The notes under the pieces were generated by a model. It was not told the origin of the DNA and did not search any database. It saw only the letters and a program-made list of their open reading frames with translations. A program made the position numbers and the translations under genes. This document shows positions 11,557 to 23,367 of a DNA stretch of 64,000 bases, piece after piece. Each line of letters opens with the position of its first letter. The stretch's first letter is position 1. Source of the DNA: Taxawa tesnikishii (nom. ined.) (Eukaryota; Ascomycota; Dothideomycetes; Dothideales); assembly GCA_030247885.1 (NCBI GenBank), contig JAPDRO010000027.1, forward strand, positions 62,001-126,000, read 5' to 3'.

Positions 11557-14500
11557 TGCACGGGTCCTCCGCAGAACCAACTAGCCGGGCGATGCCGTAC
11601 AAAGCATAGAACAGGCGTAGCCTTCTCGCAGGACTTGTTGCTGGTTGCATGAGTTGTGAACTCTGAGACTCGCCATGTGGCGCCGGTTTGCGGAAGACGT
11701 TCTGCGGACAGGTTGAGATCGCAAGTCAAGACGTTCTCGTCGATATCTGGGCCGTGGTTAAGAGAGACAGCATGCACCAGCGTTCATCGGGGGTTACGCG
11801 AGTTACGGGCCCACAAATCCTTCAAGTGTGCTAGTGTCTTGTTCCCTAATTTGAAAAAGTGGTCGCAACACTGGCTTGAGTCACTGCCTCTACCGCCGAA
11901 AGATGGTTTTGACTGCCGGTGTAGGAGGAATGGAATCGTGTTGTCACCGTTGCGGTCGTCTTACAGTCCTGCTGTCTGTATCTCCAGAGATTGCAACGTC
12001 GACCCCCATCTCTCTCTTTTAAGAGTCTGCCTCCAATCGAGCAGAATGTATCCCTACCCACCAGCATCCTGAAAACGTAAAGAAGCAGCCCAGTGAGTTG
12101 GTCGAATACTGACTTTGGCTTCTTCATAACATTTCCGCTCGTGGAGTCCCCCTTCCTCTCCTCACTTGAGTCCAGACTAGACCCTGATCTGATCGTGTCA
12201 GTATCACCATTCAGCTCATCGTCTTGATACGCAAAGACATTCGTGAAAGACACAGCGTCAAGTGTAGCGCAAGATTTGTCGTCCGTGAAATCTGAGGGGA
12301 AATTGGGCTCGGCGTTAGTGATAGAGAACACTTCGCTCCTCCCGGGACCAGGGAGAACGTCAGGAGTAAGGCAGTAAAACACCGCATTCCAACTGAGCCC
12401 TCTATTTCTCCATCCCATGTTACCCAGTTCTACTGTCAGCCAGAAGTGAATTGTTAGGCAAGGCTGAGAAGCCCAAGTGAACCGCGGATAACCCTGGGAC
12501 AAAGGCTTTTGTGAGGTTCGAGAGAAGTTCAGGTGAACTGTTGCCGGCAACTATCCACTTCCGAGAACTGTTTATAGGGAAGTTCAACGTGTTAGGGAAA
12601 TCTGGGCGAAGAGGATCGAGACTCCCGGACTGGCCATTAGACCATGTAAAGTACTTGCAGAAGGTCTACTGTACAATGGCGATCCTAACACAGCGGCAGA
12701 CCAGGTACGACGGTAGTCGTAGGACCATGGCTGGAGTCGCCCCTCCACGGCAACCTGTCCACGAGCTTGGTTGACCTTCGAGATCGCAAAAAACCGAACA
12801 CGTGCAACATCCGAAGATGTGTGGAGTACAGGGGTTTCGAGGGTTCACTACTCTCAAGGCTTCTCCTGTCAAGGGTCAGCGTTGGGACTATCGGCTTGTA
12901 CTCAGGCACCAACGGTCGGTGCGCACGACAAACTCCGCAAGATCCAGGACTTAACTTTCGGAAACAGAGGTCTAGTGTCAGCGTTTCGCAGGGGTTTTTT
13001 TCCGTGTTTGTCAATGCCAGACCGTTGCACGAAGTCAGGTGGTAGCTCCGGGCTCGTGGATGTTCCGTCTCCTCATGCATTGGCGATGCTCGTCCAGTAC
13101 GCGAGAGGAGATGCAAGTTCTAGCAAGTTAACCTACAGGAATCAATTTCCGCACACCATCGCTTAAGGTAGGTGGCCTGCTCGAACTGGGAGCTTTGCTA
13201 CACGTGACATATAAATGTAGCCCTATCCGACCAGTCATGACCTGATACAGCAGGCAGTGGTGTGAAGCAGTTCTCAAAACGGACAAGGATTTGCATGGGG
13301 CCGCACATGCATGCATAACTCTGCATGCTCATGCGTGTTGACCGGTGCGAAGAAACGCGTGCGGTTCGCCAATGCAAGCCGTCTTCACCGAGGCGATAAA
13401 CTTTGACGCCGACGAGAGACACAATCAGCAGACCCGTCCCTATCAGGGCGCACGCAATTGGACTTGCACTGAAGAGAGGATCTGTATGTCTGTACCCGAT
13501 CCCTTGGGCGAGGCCTGCAAAAGGAAAGCGAGATAGATGAAATCTCGGCAGAGTCCGTTACCAGCAGCACAGTTCTGGATCAGCGCCACCCGCGACTGAG
13601 GCGAGCTGAACACGCACGTCAGTTGACATCAACGACTCGACTCCCTATTGGAAGGAGAAGAAGTCAAAGGGAAACGAGACAACGACTCCTGAGAGAAGGC
13701 CCACCTCTACTGCGAGTCGCAAATCACGAGCGGGGCGCATCTTCCCCATACGGCGTTTGTCGCTTTGGCCGGTCAGGGAGATGAAGCACTGCAGCAAATT
13801 TTCTTGGCATCCACAATGGCTTGCAGCTTGCAGAACACCGACGACACGGGAGCGACGAACGGGGTTGGCAGAGCTGCCGGCGAAGGCGTTTGCGTTTAGC
13901 TATCCCTTTCTTCCCACGTGCTTTGTGCGGGGAGCGCTCCTTCGTTCGGGGAGTCGAATCCCACCACCCTACCATACGCATGTAATGCAGTGACATGCCC
14001 CGGTCCCTGTACAGCCAAACCACCTACTCGTCGCCGTGGCGCGGTTTGTTCTGACACGTTGCAAGCACGGAGGTGACGGAGGAGGAGGCAGTTAGTCAGT
14101 CAGCCAGTCGGTGTAGTCGGTGTAGTCGGTGTTGTCAACGACCCGTGGACGAATTAGAGTTCGGACAACCGAGAAAATCATCCGTTGACCAGATCAGCCA
14201 GATCGGGGAAAGCCCTTGCTGCTTGACAGCGACACGACTCAGGAGCCAGGAGCCCTGGCAGGAGCCAAGAGCCAAGTGCTAAACGCAATGCCACGGCGAA
14301 ACCCTCGTTCGTTTGCTTGTTAAGGACACGGAGAGAACTGTTCTCTCTTGCACAGTAGGCAGGCCATGCTGCCCACGCTGCGGTAAGCTGCGGTAAGCTT
14401 TGGACACGTCCGTCGGGACGAGGTGCGAGCGTTAGTACCACAATCTATCAAACTCAGAAATTTGGAGCGCTTCGAACGGTCGAACCGGGATGGGCGTTCT

Positions 14501-14992
14501 CGAGTCCTATTTTCCGCAAGATCTGCCGTCGATCACGGCAGTGCCCAGGGTAGTTTCCAAATCCTTCTACAGTCCAATAACTGGCGACAATTTCATGTGT
14601 ATGATATCGCAGAGGATTACGCCGGCACCAACAGAAGAGGGAAACAAGATGATTTGATGTGAGGCTCGCTAGCCCTACGGAAACCTTGTCATGCTACCCT
14701 GCAAAGCGAGTTGTGTATCTTGCATGCCATAAATAGCAAGAGTAAGCAATGACGACGCCGGCATGCACGTTCGCCCTACCCGCAAGTAAGGATTCACGCT
14801 GCGGGCGCGCGCAATCGCTCCCCTAAGCACTGGGTCGCGTTTGATTGGACTGTAGAGGAAACGGCCTAATTTGAGCCTTCATATCCGTCGGTATCATCGA
14901 CGACAAAGAGAGGAAGTGTTGTGTCAGACAACGCAGTCCGAACCGTAGTACGGACGGGACGGTCAAGCCGCCAAGTATGCCTCGTCGCTTGC

Positions 14993-15011
14993 GCATGCAT
15001 GCATGCATGCA
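14993..15011. repeat. (GCAT)n palindromic run
   Basis: Four to five GCAT units, each self-complementary, so the run can form a hairpin. It lies inside the long gene-free stretch. Confidence 0.85.
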
Positions 15012-15803
15012 GTGCGGCAGCGGTTTGGTGAGGAGGGCGAGTGAAAGCAGAGGCGCAGCATCGACCGTCGTCTGCACTCTCCGCCTCTCTTCTTCCCTCG
15101 TCGAGGTGGAGCAAGGCCGCAAGCCAGAAAACAAAAACAAAAATGGGAAGCGGACCGGTTTTGACGTGGCCGCCGACACACTTTAGCGGTGCTGTCGAAG
15201 GCGACCCCGATCGAACTGTCGCAACATGTTATCTGTGCGTGGTGGACAGCGATCTCGTCTCGCCGTCTCGCCATCTCCCCATCTTCCCATCTCCCCATCT
15301 CCCTTGAACTGGCGGAGAGGATCAAGTCGCGCCATGCCGTTTCGAGTATGGGTCATGCCGTTCTGGGTGCAGCGGGGCTTGCCGAGCCAATCAAAGCACT
15401 GCGCCCCGGCCTAAGAAAGGCTCAGTCACCGCCCAATACACGGTAAACGGCGTCGCGCAAACGCAGCTTAGATGGCCTCGCTCCGACATAGCATGGCACC
15501 GTTTCCCGGACATGAGCGAGCCTAAAGCGTGGTGCAAATCAGTGCGCGCCGATTCACCCGGCTTCACGGATCGTCTGTGGTCTGGTGTCAGGGTGACAGC
15601 GTGTAGGGACCGGGAGTCGCGCACTGGCGTCTCCTGCTGTCCCATCGTCCAAGCCACACCAACCCACACAAGCACTCGAGTCTCTCCAAGCAACCTGTTT
15701 CGGGCGCCAGTGAGCATGCATCAGCACAGACTAGGACTCTTCCGACCCTCGCATCGGGGAAAACGTCCTGCACTCGTTCCGATTTAAATTAGTCTGTGAG
15801 AGA

Positions 15804-15889
15804 GCCGGCACCGGCACCAGCACCAGCACCAGCACCAGCACCAGCACCAGGACGCACCAGGGCAGTAGGGCAGTAGGGCAGTAGGGCAA
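15804..15889. repeat. (CACCAG)n followed by (GGCAGTA)n
   Basis: Hexamer CACCAG tandem at about 15804-15850, followed within a few bases by four copies of a GGCAGTA heptamer at about 15861-15889. Both are non-coding by context. Confidence 0.85.
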
Positions 15890-16700
15890 GGTGCAAGGGC
15901 TCTTGCATGAAGGATGCCAATGCGGTGGCTGCCATGCGCATGGCAAGCGAGAGCAGAGCCACCCACACCGTCTGATTCGCGTCAGACACTTCCACTCCCC
16001 ACGTGAATATGGCGGACAGCGGAGGGCAGGCACCCAAGGCAAACACTACCGGCAGCGCCGAACCCTCACCGTAGTGCGCGCCCTCACGTCGTGCAGTGGT
16101 GAGCACAAACATGGCTTGTCTGGCGGACAGGGAGGACGGCTAGTCACTGCAACAGGCCCAGTCGCCGTCTCCTGTCCCGCGCATCGGCAAGTCCACAAGC
16201 CCAACTGTAAGGCATAACGGGCAGATGCCATAGTCGGGAGCCAGGGTTCTGAGAAGAACGCCGTGGTGGGTTGGTGGTTCGCGTGCGTGCTGCTTGCTGC
16301 GCATCTCATTCTGGGGCCGCCGGATATTCTTATACATACCTCGACTTCGCCCCCCAAAAGCCTCGTTCTATTCCAGACCCTCGTAAGCGTACCTGAACCC
16401 AGCTGTTACGGCCTCTGACCTGCTGCGAAGATTCCAGCTCCCCATAAGGCAGGCCTCGACTCGCATCCCTCACCTGAAAGCGCCTCAGCTTCAGGTACCC
16501 GCACCCTACTCCAGCTGCTCGGTTGCCTATACCTATCCCGGCACCTGGCCTTTGCTTGATCCAGACATCAACACGCAAACACAGCAACTCTTCTGTCGAT
16601 CAACCCATACGGATTGCAAATTCTGGTTTTCGTCTCCTGCTGCCGATCCCCTCGTCATTCCCCGACAACTACCCCTAACACGTCCCTAGCACCTGCATCT

Positions 16701-16868
16701 ACCACAAAGGTATGTGTATATCGATCTCCCCTTCCTCGCCGCTCATCTTCATACATTGATCTGTTGAACGTGTCTTCTTTGCATGTAGCATTGCTCTAAC
16801 AAGTTCACAGCCTCCACATCCTGCAGCTACAGTCCGCTTCGGTGGTCTAGATGCGCTAAGCCCGAAAG
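16701..16868 (+). promoter_or_regulatory. 5' leader with an intron, zinc-finger gene
   Basis: A good splice donor (G|GTATGT) at 16710, a CTAAC branch site and an acceptor ending at 16810 define a likely 101-base intron in the untranslated leader, 58 bases before the start codon at 16869. Confidence 0.6.
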
Positions 16869-19445
16869 ATGGCTTCTTCGTTTGGTGAATACTCTGCCAG
16901 CACCATGTCCACCCAACGCGAGAACGACTTCACACTCTACCCGTACACTCAGGACCAATCCTACCAGTCGCTCTATGGCCTTGGAACCACATTCGATTCC
17001 TACGAGTCACAGCCGGCTTTCTCTTACCCCAATCCGGACTACAGCCTCAACGTGAACAATAATAATAACAACAACAACAACAATAATGCCAAGGCCAAGG
17101 CCAACTACCCTTACTCTCCTGCGAACTCTCTGACTCACTCTTTCGACCTTCAGCCTCCAGTCCTTTCGTCTACTTCTGACTCGGGTGCCTCGGTGCACAG
17201 CGCCATTTCCTCCGCCATCGGATCACCTGCCATGGGTCAGCAGAGCGTCGCCGAATGGACGAGAATCTACTCGACCCAGGCACCGGGCATCGTGCCGCAG
17301 GAGGCCTACTCGAACAACATGTTCGGGACTACCGGCTACGAGTTCGAGAACATCCCCGCCCTGGAGAAGGGTCCGGGTTGTGTTGGTGAGTCGTCAGCGA
17401 TTTCTTCATCTCAGCCATTCTCGCATGCGTCGCCGTCTTCTCTTTCAATGTCTTCTCCCGTTATGTACCTCCTCCGCACGCTGGTCTGGCGAGTGGATCT
17501 ACCCCTCAAACCCGCGGTCATCACAATCGGGACCACTCAAACGCGCTACGACCATAGACGTTCGGCAACAGCAGCCACCGAGCGACATCAGATCCCCGAA
17601 CGCGGGTATGTACGCCAAGACCGAATTCAAATCGCCGGCTACACCACCTTCGATACCGAGGCCGACAGCGCAGCCTCTCTCGCCAGTGCTTGCACGTGTG
17701 AAAGGGGAGCGACGACATTCCAATGCTGTTCCCCAACGATCCCGCATGATCGCGTACTCGCTCAATCAGTCGCTCAATCAGTCTCCATCGCTACTGGACA
17801 AGACTGCCATCTCTCCTGTCTTCCCGTCTTCTTTCTTTTCACAGTCCAGTGGGATGTTCAACGCTCCACTAGATTTCTCTTGTGTGTTTCCTTCTCCACA
17901 GCTCATACATTTTACTTCCTCATGATTTGTCATATCAAGCATTGACGCACCCTTACTGATTATTGCAGATCCACATTTGATCCAGCCGTACTCTCCTACA
18001 CCCTTTACCACCGCATCCTTCCCACAAGTCACAGCTGCGCAATCGCCACACAACTTCTTCCAACCACCCTCCCTGCACCGTCTGACAACTCTGTGAAGCC
18101 AGCCGTGACCGGGTTTGGCTCATCTGGAACACCTCAGCTCCGCCATGCGAACACATGGCAACCATCCAATGACTACCCGGCTTCTCGCCGCCAATCCATC
18201 TCTTCCGCGCACTCTGGCACCTCCCAGAAGAGCCGATCGTCGTTCGATTCCTCCGATGATAGCAATAAGGGCATTTGTCCAATTCCTTCTTGTGGTAGAC
18301 AGATCAAGGACCTGAAGGCTCACATGCTTACCCACCAGGAACAACGTCCCGAGAAATGCCCCATTCCAAGTTGTGAGTTTCACGTTAAGGGCTTCGCTAG
18401 AAAGTACGACAAGAACCGGCACACCCTTACTCACTACAAGGGCACCATGGTGTGCGACTTCTGTCCAGGCAGCGGTAGCGCGGCCGAAAAGTCCTTCAAC
18501 CGCGCCGATGTCTTCAAGAGGCATCTGACTTCTGTCCACGGAGTGGAGCAGACACCGCCGAACGCACGGAGGAAGAGCCCGTCTGGAGGCGTTAAGAGAG
18601 GCTACGTATCGAGGGAAACTTCCGGTACATGTTCTACCTGCCGTGTCGTCTTCGCAAACGCTCAAGAATTCTACGAGCACCTTGACGGCTGTGTTCTTCG
18701 CGTCGTGCAGCAGGCCGACCCTAGCGAGGCCATCAACGAGAAGCTCCTGACCTCTGTATCTCAAGACAAGTCGGTGAAGGAGACGATGGAGCGCCACTCA
18801 CTCAGTAGCGAGATCGATTATACAGCACCAACCAACTTCGACGACGATGAAGAGGAGGAAGATGATGACGTTAACGACGTCACCTACGGCTCGCGGGCAT
18901 CCCGTCCGACCAAGCGCCTCCGCCGCACCACCAGCGCACCCTCGGGCACGGGCCACTCGAGTTTACAACTAACACGCCCCCAGGGCTACCCTGCATCAGG
19001 GTACGTTGAAGGCGATGGCATCAACACCAACATCACCACCGGTGGCGGTGCGCCTTTCTCACCGCACAAGAACCGCGGCCGCCACGGAATGACCTACTCC
19101 AAGGGCGGCGTGCCCCTCAACAATCCTAGCGCGGGCAAAGGCAACAAGCGCCGCAAGAATTATCCCCTAAGCTGGGGCGCCGCACCCGATAAGATGCGCA
19201 TGAAGAAGCGCGTGTTGTGCGTGTACGATGGCCCGCGCCGGCTCTGGAAGGACGACATGATGCTTGATGCCGACAACGAGGTCCGCGTCATGTTGCCAGG
19301 TGTCGACGGAAAGAGCTGGGTCACGGATTTGGATATTCAGACACTGAAGAGGGCGGAGGGCTTGCATGGCGCGACGGAAGAGGAGAAGGGCCCTTGGTTG
19401 GATGAGCAGGGTCAGCCTCTGGACCTGCAACGGTTGATGAATTGA
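16869..19445 (+). CDS. C2H2 zinc-finger transcription regulator
   Basis: Preferred exons are 16869-17385, 17558-17881 and 17969-19445, giving about 772 residues. All joins are phase 1. Skipping the middle exon also keeps frame. The N-terminus is low-complexity with a poly-Asn run (codons 17058-17089). The middle exon gives a Ser/Pro-rich segment containing SPVLARVKGERRHS. The third exon carries clustered fingers: CPIPSC...HMLTH, CPIPSC...HTLTH, CDFC...HLTSVH and a C2HC-like CSTC...HLDGC. An acidic stretch (DDDEEEEDDD) and a basic C-terminal region follow. The fingers point to a nuclear DNA-binding regulator; the target is unknown. The frame shifts near 18067-18073 (C runs) and one added C restores it. 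The middle-exon acceptor at 17557 is the least certain part of the model. Confidence 0.82.
17058..17089 (+). repeat. AAC/AAT run coding poly-Asn
   Basis: In-frame triplet repeat giving eleven consecutive Asn residues in the disordered N-terminus of the zinc-finger protein. Confidence 0.9.
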
Positions 19446-20875
19446 AAACTTGCCTTCCCTTACCTTGGGAGCGGGAGGAGAAGACTTATGCCGTTATGTA
19501 CTTGTACGGGCTCCATGGCTCCATGGCTTTATGACTGCTTGGGTTTTCGAGAGCGCGCGGGATACCACTTTGTTTCTCGATGGGCATTTGGCGTCGATCG
19601 TTTCTAAAACTTGCACTAGGGCGTTCTACTTTTCCACGAAGCAGTGCTGGACACGAATCAAAAGCTCGATTTTCAACTTTACCATAGTATGCCTTGTCGA
19701 GTCCTTCCTTGTGCTGCCAACCGAGTGAAGCTCCTCTCGGGATAAGCGATGGAGAGCCGATATGGCGAATGGAGCCCGCCACGGTTGGTACGCGCGATGC
19801 TCCGCTCTACCTTTATATACTCAAGTCTCACCGAAGCCCTAATTTTGGCCCCATCAGAGCATGGCTCCCACTCGGTAGACCTTTACTTCAGCTTCACTTC
19901 AGCTTCACTTCAGCTTCGTTTCAGCTTTACTTCGGCTTCGCTTCAGCTTTACTTCGGCTTCACTCGAGCCTTTCGTTGAACTGATCGCTTCCAACTCTCA
20001 AATGGACAACAAGCGCAGTACTACGTGATTCGATTGCAAGGTGTTCAAGGTCAAGGGCAATCCAGATAACGCCAAGCGTTGCGTCACGCGTCGGCCGTCT
20101 GTGGCACCGTGCGCCACGCGTACTCATCCCTCTACACGTAGGGACGAACTTCATCCCATCCCTTTTCTGAACACGGATCACCAACGACCCGAATCACATG
20201 TGCCTCTCTGGGGGTTTTCCCTGCTCCGAGCATGTTTGGAGGGCCAGGTCTCGCGACAGCATCGTCTGCATGATGATTGATGGTGGACGATCCGCAAGAG
20301 AGGCTAAACGAGTTTACCCCTCAGAACACCTGCCACCGCCGTGTTAGCGCCTCTTCGATCTTAGCCATGTCTTCTGATGACAGTGGACGCCGGTAAGACT
20401 TGTGTGTTTGCTGCTTTGTCTGTTTTCGAGCCGTTCCGTGAGGTTGTGTTGCCTCTGCAAAACTTCCGCTCTCGCTCTTCGCACCAACTGACATGTCTTG
20501 GCTGCTGGAGCTGAGCAACGTGATCGGACGTGACATGTCTCGAGGAAGGTTGGACTTTTGTCGTTCCTGTACATCGTGAACACGGCGATCACAGGCCATG
20601 GGATCGTTGCGGGGAACACTGGCCCGAGAGCAAATACGGTAATCCGGCCATCGCGATACACCACGATGGGAGGTCATCTAACGTCATGGACATTCACCAA
20701 CCCAGGAACGGCTATTGCAGCATCATGCAGAGTGCTGTGACAGCATGGAGAGCCCGCTTCGATGCGGAGTCCGTGGACGACGGCAAGGAACCCTGTCTGC
20801 AGTAGGTTTTGAGTACAAGTAGCTGGATTCCGCCTTTTGCGGTCACTCCAATCCCATTCTTCTGCCACACTCAAG
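19446..20875. other. Intergenic, zinc-finger gene to carboxylesterase
   Basis: About 1.4 kb. It holds a clean 11-base minisatellite at 19887-19963. A minus-strand open frame at 20321-20677 (118 codons, rich in Ser and Gln) has no recognisable domain and I do not call it. The last 200 bases should hold the carboxylesterase promoter. Confidence 0.5.
19887..19963. repeat. 11-base minisatellite, seven units
   Basis: Seven back-to-back copies of TTCRGCTTYRY with no indels between units. Only transitions separate the copies (A/G at position 4, C/T at positions 9 and 11, A/G at position 10). It lies about 440 bases after the zinc-finger stop codon. Confidence 0.92.
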
Positions 20876-22848
20876 ATGAGGACTTGGGCAGTCTTGCCGT
20901 TTGGCATTGTTGCCACCAGCGCCGCTGTGGTCACTCAGGTCTCTGATGGACAGGTTCAGGCTGCAACAGCCACCGTCACCCAGATCTCAGACGGCCAAGT
21001 TCAGGCCCCAACCGGCAACTACGGCTCTGCCAACTCCTCTCCCACTGGGCAATCCTGCGCCAGCTATGGCACTACTGCTAGTGGTTCACCGTATGGCAGT
21101 TCTTCACAATCCGGCGGCCCAGTTGTTGATCTTGGCTACGCCCAATATCGCGGCGTCGAGAACGCGAGCATAGGGTAAGCTCTTCCTCCCCTGTTTCTAC
21201 TGCGGGACAGCTCACCACACCAGCGTCACCACTTACTTCGGAATCCGCTATGCCCAGTCGCCAACCGGAGAATTGCGTTGGCAACCGCCGCGGGAGATTG
21301 AATATCACAATGACTACGACCCATCCACCATCATGGATGCTACCCAACAGGGCCCAGTCTGCATCCAAGACACACCATACTGGAGCATCACGAACACAAC
21401 GCCTTCAGTGCAACCCGGTGTCGAAGATTGTCTGCTCCTGGACGTCTTAGTGCCCCAGAACCCCACAAGCTCTCGGTTGGCCGTGATGGTCCAGATTCAT
21501 GGCGGAGGATATGCTGGTGGCAACTCGGAGACTTATCCGGGTTATGCACTCGTGAACCAGTCTCACGGAAACCTGATGTACGTCAGCATCCAGTACCGGC
21601 TTGGTGCTTTCGGCTTTCTTTCTGGTGCGGAAATCCGCGAGGATGGCGTTGCAAACGCTGGCCTGCTGGACCAGCGAGCCGCATTGATGTGGGTTCAACG
21701 CAACGTAAGGGCCTTTGGTGGCGATCCGGCCAAAGTCACCATCATTGGTGGCTCAGCTGGAGGCGGTGCCGTCATCAACCAGATGATCCTCTATGGCGGA
21801 GAGACGAATCCGCCGTTCAGGGCGGTGATCTCGGAACGACCTTGGGTAAGTGCCCGAAGTCTACTACCTTGTCCGTTCATTCCTGCTTCGTTTGAGCTTT
21901 GTTTTGGCTTCGCACCGATTGTTTAGTCTCAATTGCCTTCCGGAACAGGGTGCAGCCCTCCGGTTTGAGTCTGCCCGCGTACTGACCTCGAGCAACCTAG
22001 ATGCAACCATATCACAACAACAGTGTCTTGGAGTCACAGTACCGGGAGGTTCTCGCCGCCACGAATTGCACCAACCTTCAGTGCCTCCGCTCGCTCGATA
22101 CACAGTCGTTAAACCTCGGTGCCCAAGCGGCTCTGGTCGCTGCTTATACCACTCGCCCAATGCAGTACGGATATGGAGACTACTATTATGGCCCCACTGT
22201 AGATGGTGAGTACATCCGGGACCTACCGTCACAAGAATTCGCAAGAGGACACTTCTCCAAGGTCCCCCTTCTCCTCGACACGGAAGGCTATGAAGGCTAC
22301 ACTTTCAGCAACATGTCTGTCATGACCATGTCCGAGGAAACCATGGACTTCGAAGCGATCTTCCCTATGCAAAGAACGCCTTCTTCACGCGGCTCTACCA
22401 GCTGTATCCCGCTAGTGACTTCAATTCTACGTTCTTCCAACGCTTGACGATTTTCGGGAATTTCATCATCGATTGCCCGACCTACTACTTCGCAAGCGCA
22501 GTCAGCAGCTGGGGTCTACCGACATACAAGTTGATATTTAACGCCGGCACTCAACTCCACGGGGCCACCCGACCATTCATCCATTCGACCAATGCTTCTG
22601 AGATTAACAATGCCACTCTAGCCCTGATTATGAAGGACTGGTACACATCATTTGCCGTCAATCTGGATCCGAATATGGAGTCGTATAGCGGAACACCAAA
22701 GCCGTTTTGGCCTCAGTACAACTTGGTCGAGGTCAGCAATTTCACGATTATGGATGTCAACTACACGATGATGGGCGCGATAGAGGACTTTGACGCGGCG
22801 CCGAGATGCGATTTCTTCCATGGGCAGAGCTATGTGGTCAGGAATTGA
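20876..22848 (+). CDS. Secreted type-B carboxylesterase with N-terminal PIR-like repeats
   Basis: Exons 20876-21174, 21224-21845 and 22001-22848 give about 589 residues. A signal peptide (about residues 1-17) is followed by two repeats, TQVSDGQVQA (20-29) and TQISDGQVQA (35-44). These fit the PIR consensus Q-[IV]-x-D-G-Q-x-Q, which in yeast wall proteins links to beta-1,3-glucan. The catalytic part shows HGGGY (oxyanion hole), EDCLLLDV, and FGGDPAKVTIIGGSAGG. The nucleophile Ser is near residue 276, with Gly where Glu usually precedes it (GESAG). A catalytic-type His sits in QLHGA near 494. Many N-glycosylation sequons support secretion. One missing base near 22351-22358 breaks the frame: DLPYAKNAFFTRLYQLYP continues one frame over. 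The substrate is unknown. Confidence 0.88.
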
Positions 22849-23367
22849 TCCTCTTTGAGGCGTGAGAAGAGACGAGGGTCCGCTAAGCTGCTGTCAGTCT
22901 GTGTACATACTGATGAAACCACGAAATGCCGAACGTTCTCCACATACAGATACACGTATGTCTGTACAAGCGTTTGCTTCTTGCTTGGCCCACGTTTCTT
23001 GGAGAGACATTCCCCGCACGGTTAAAACCCCGCACCACCCCCACTTGGCTTTCAACCCCACCGGGCATCCTGTCGAGCGTTCCGCTCTGGGGCAGATTCG
23101 TGACAACCCGCCTGCCATACCGCAGCCACGGCAGTTCGGCATTCTACGCGGGCCCTCTCGCGTTTGATGTGTGGCATCGGTAGGTGATGGTTCGGTAGGT
23201 CTTCAGCAGTGGTGTTGATCCTTCAACTTCCCTCTCTCGCTTCCGAGCCCTTGCAATCTCAATCCTTCAATCTGTTCACTTCGAACACCTGTTTTTTGTC
23301 GCCCCAGGAAACAGGTAATCTGCTTTTACTCACCCTCCAGAGAGACGAGACCGGCAGTGCCACCACA
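22849..23367. other. Intergenic, carboxylesterase to FAD monooxygenase
   Basis: About 520 bases between two genes on the same strand. It should hold the terminator of the first and the promoter of the second. No distinct motif seen. Confidence 0.5.

Larger units (their letters stand above)
11283..16700. other. Long gene-free stretch upstream of the zinc-finger gene
   Basis: More than 5 kb without a convincing gene, in a window where other gaps are mostly 0.2-2 kb. Open frames on both strands are short and biased. It holds several simple repeats: AAC/GAC at 11504-11556, a GCAT palindromic run at 14993-15011, a CACCAG run at 15804-15850 and four GGCAGTA units at 15861-15889. It probably contains the promoter of the membrane-protein gene at its left end and extended control sequence for the regulator at its right end. 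Confidence 0.55.

Noticed and set aside
11846-12550. Minus-strand open frame of 234 codons
   Set aside because: No domain, odd composition, no splice or start context, and it lies in a region where many short frames overlap by chance. A lineage-specific gene cannot be excluded.
20321-20677. Minus-strand frame of 118 codons before the esterase gene
   Set aside because: Ser/Gln/Arg-rich, no recognisable motif, overlaps the likely esterase promoter.
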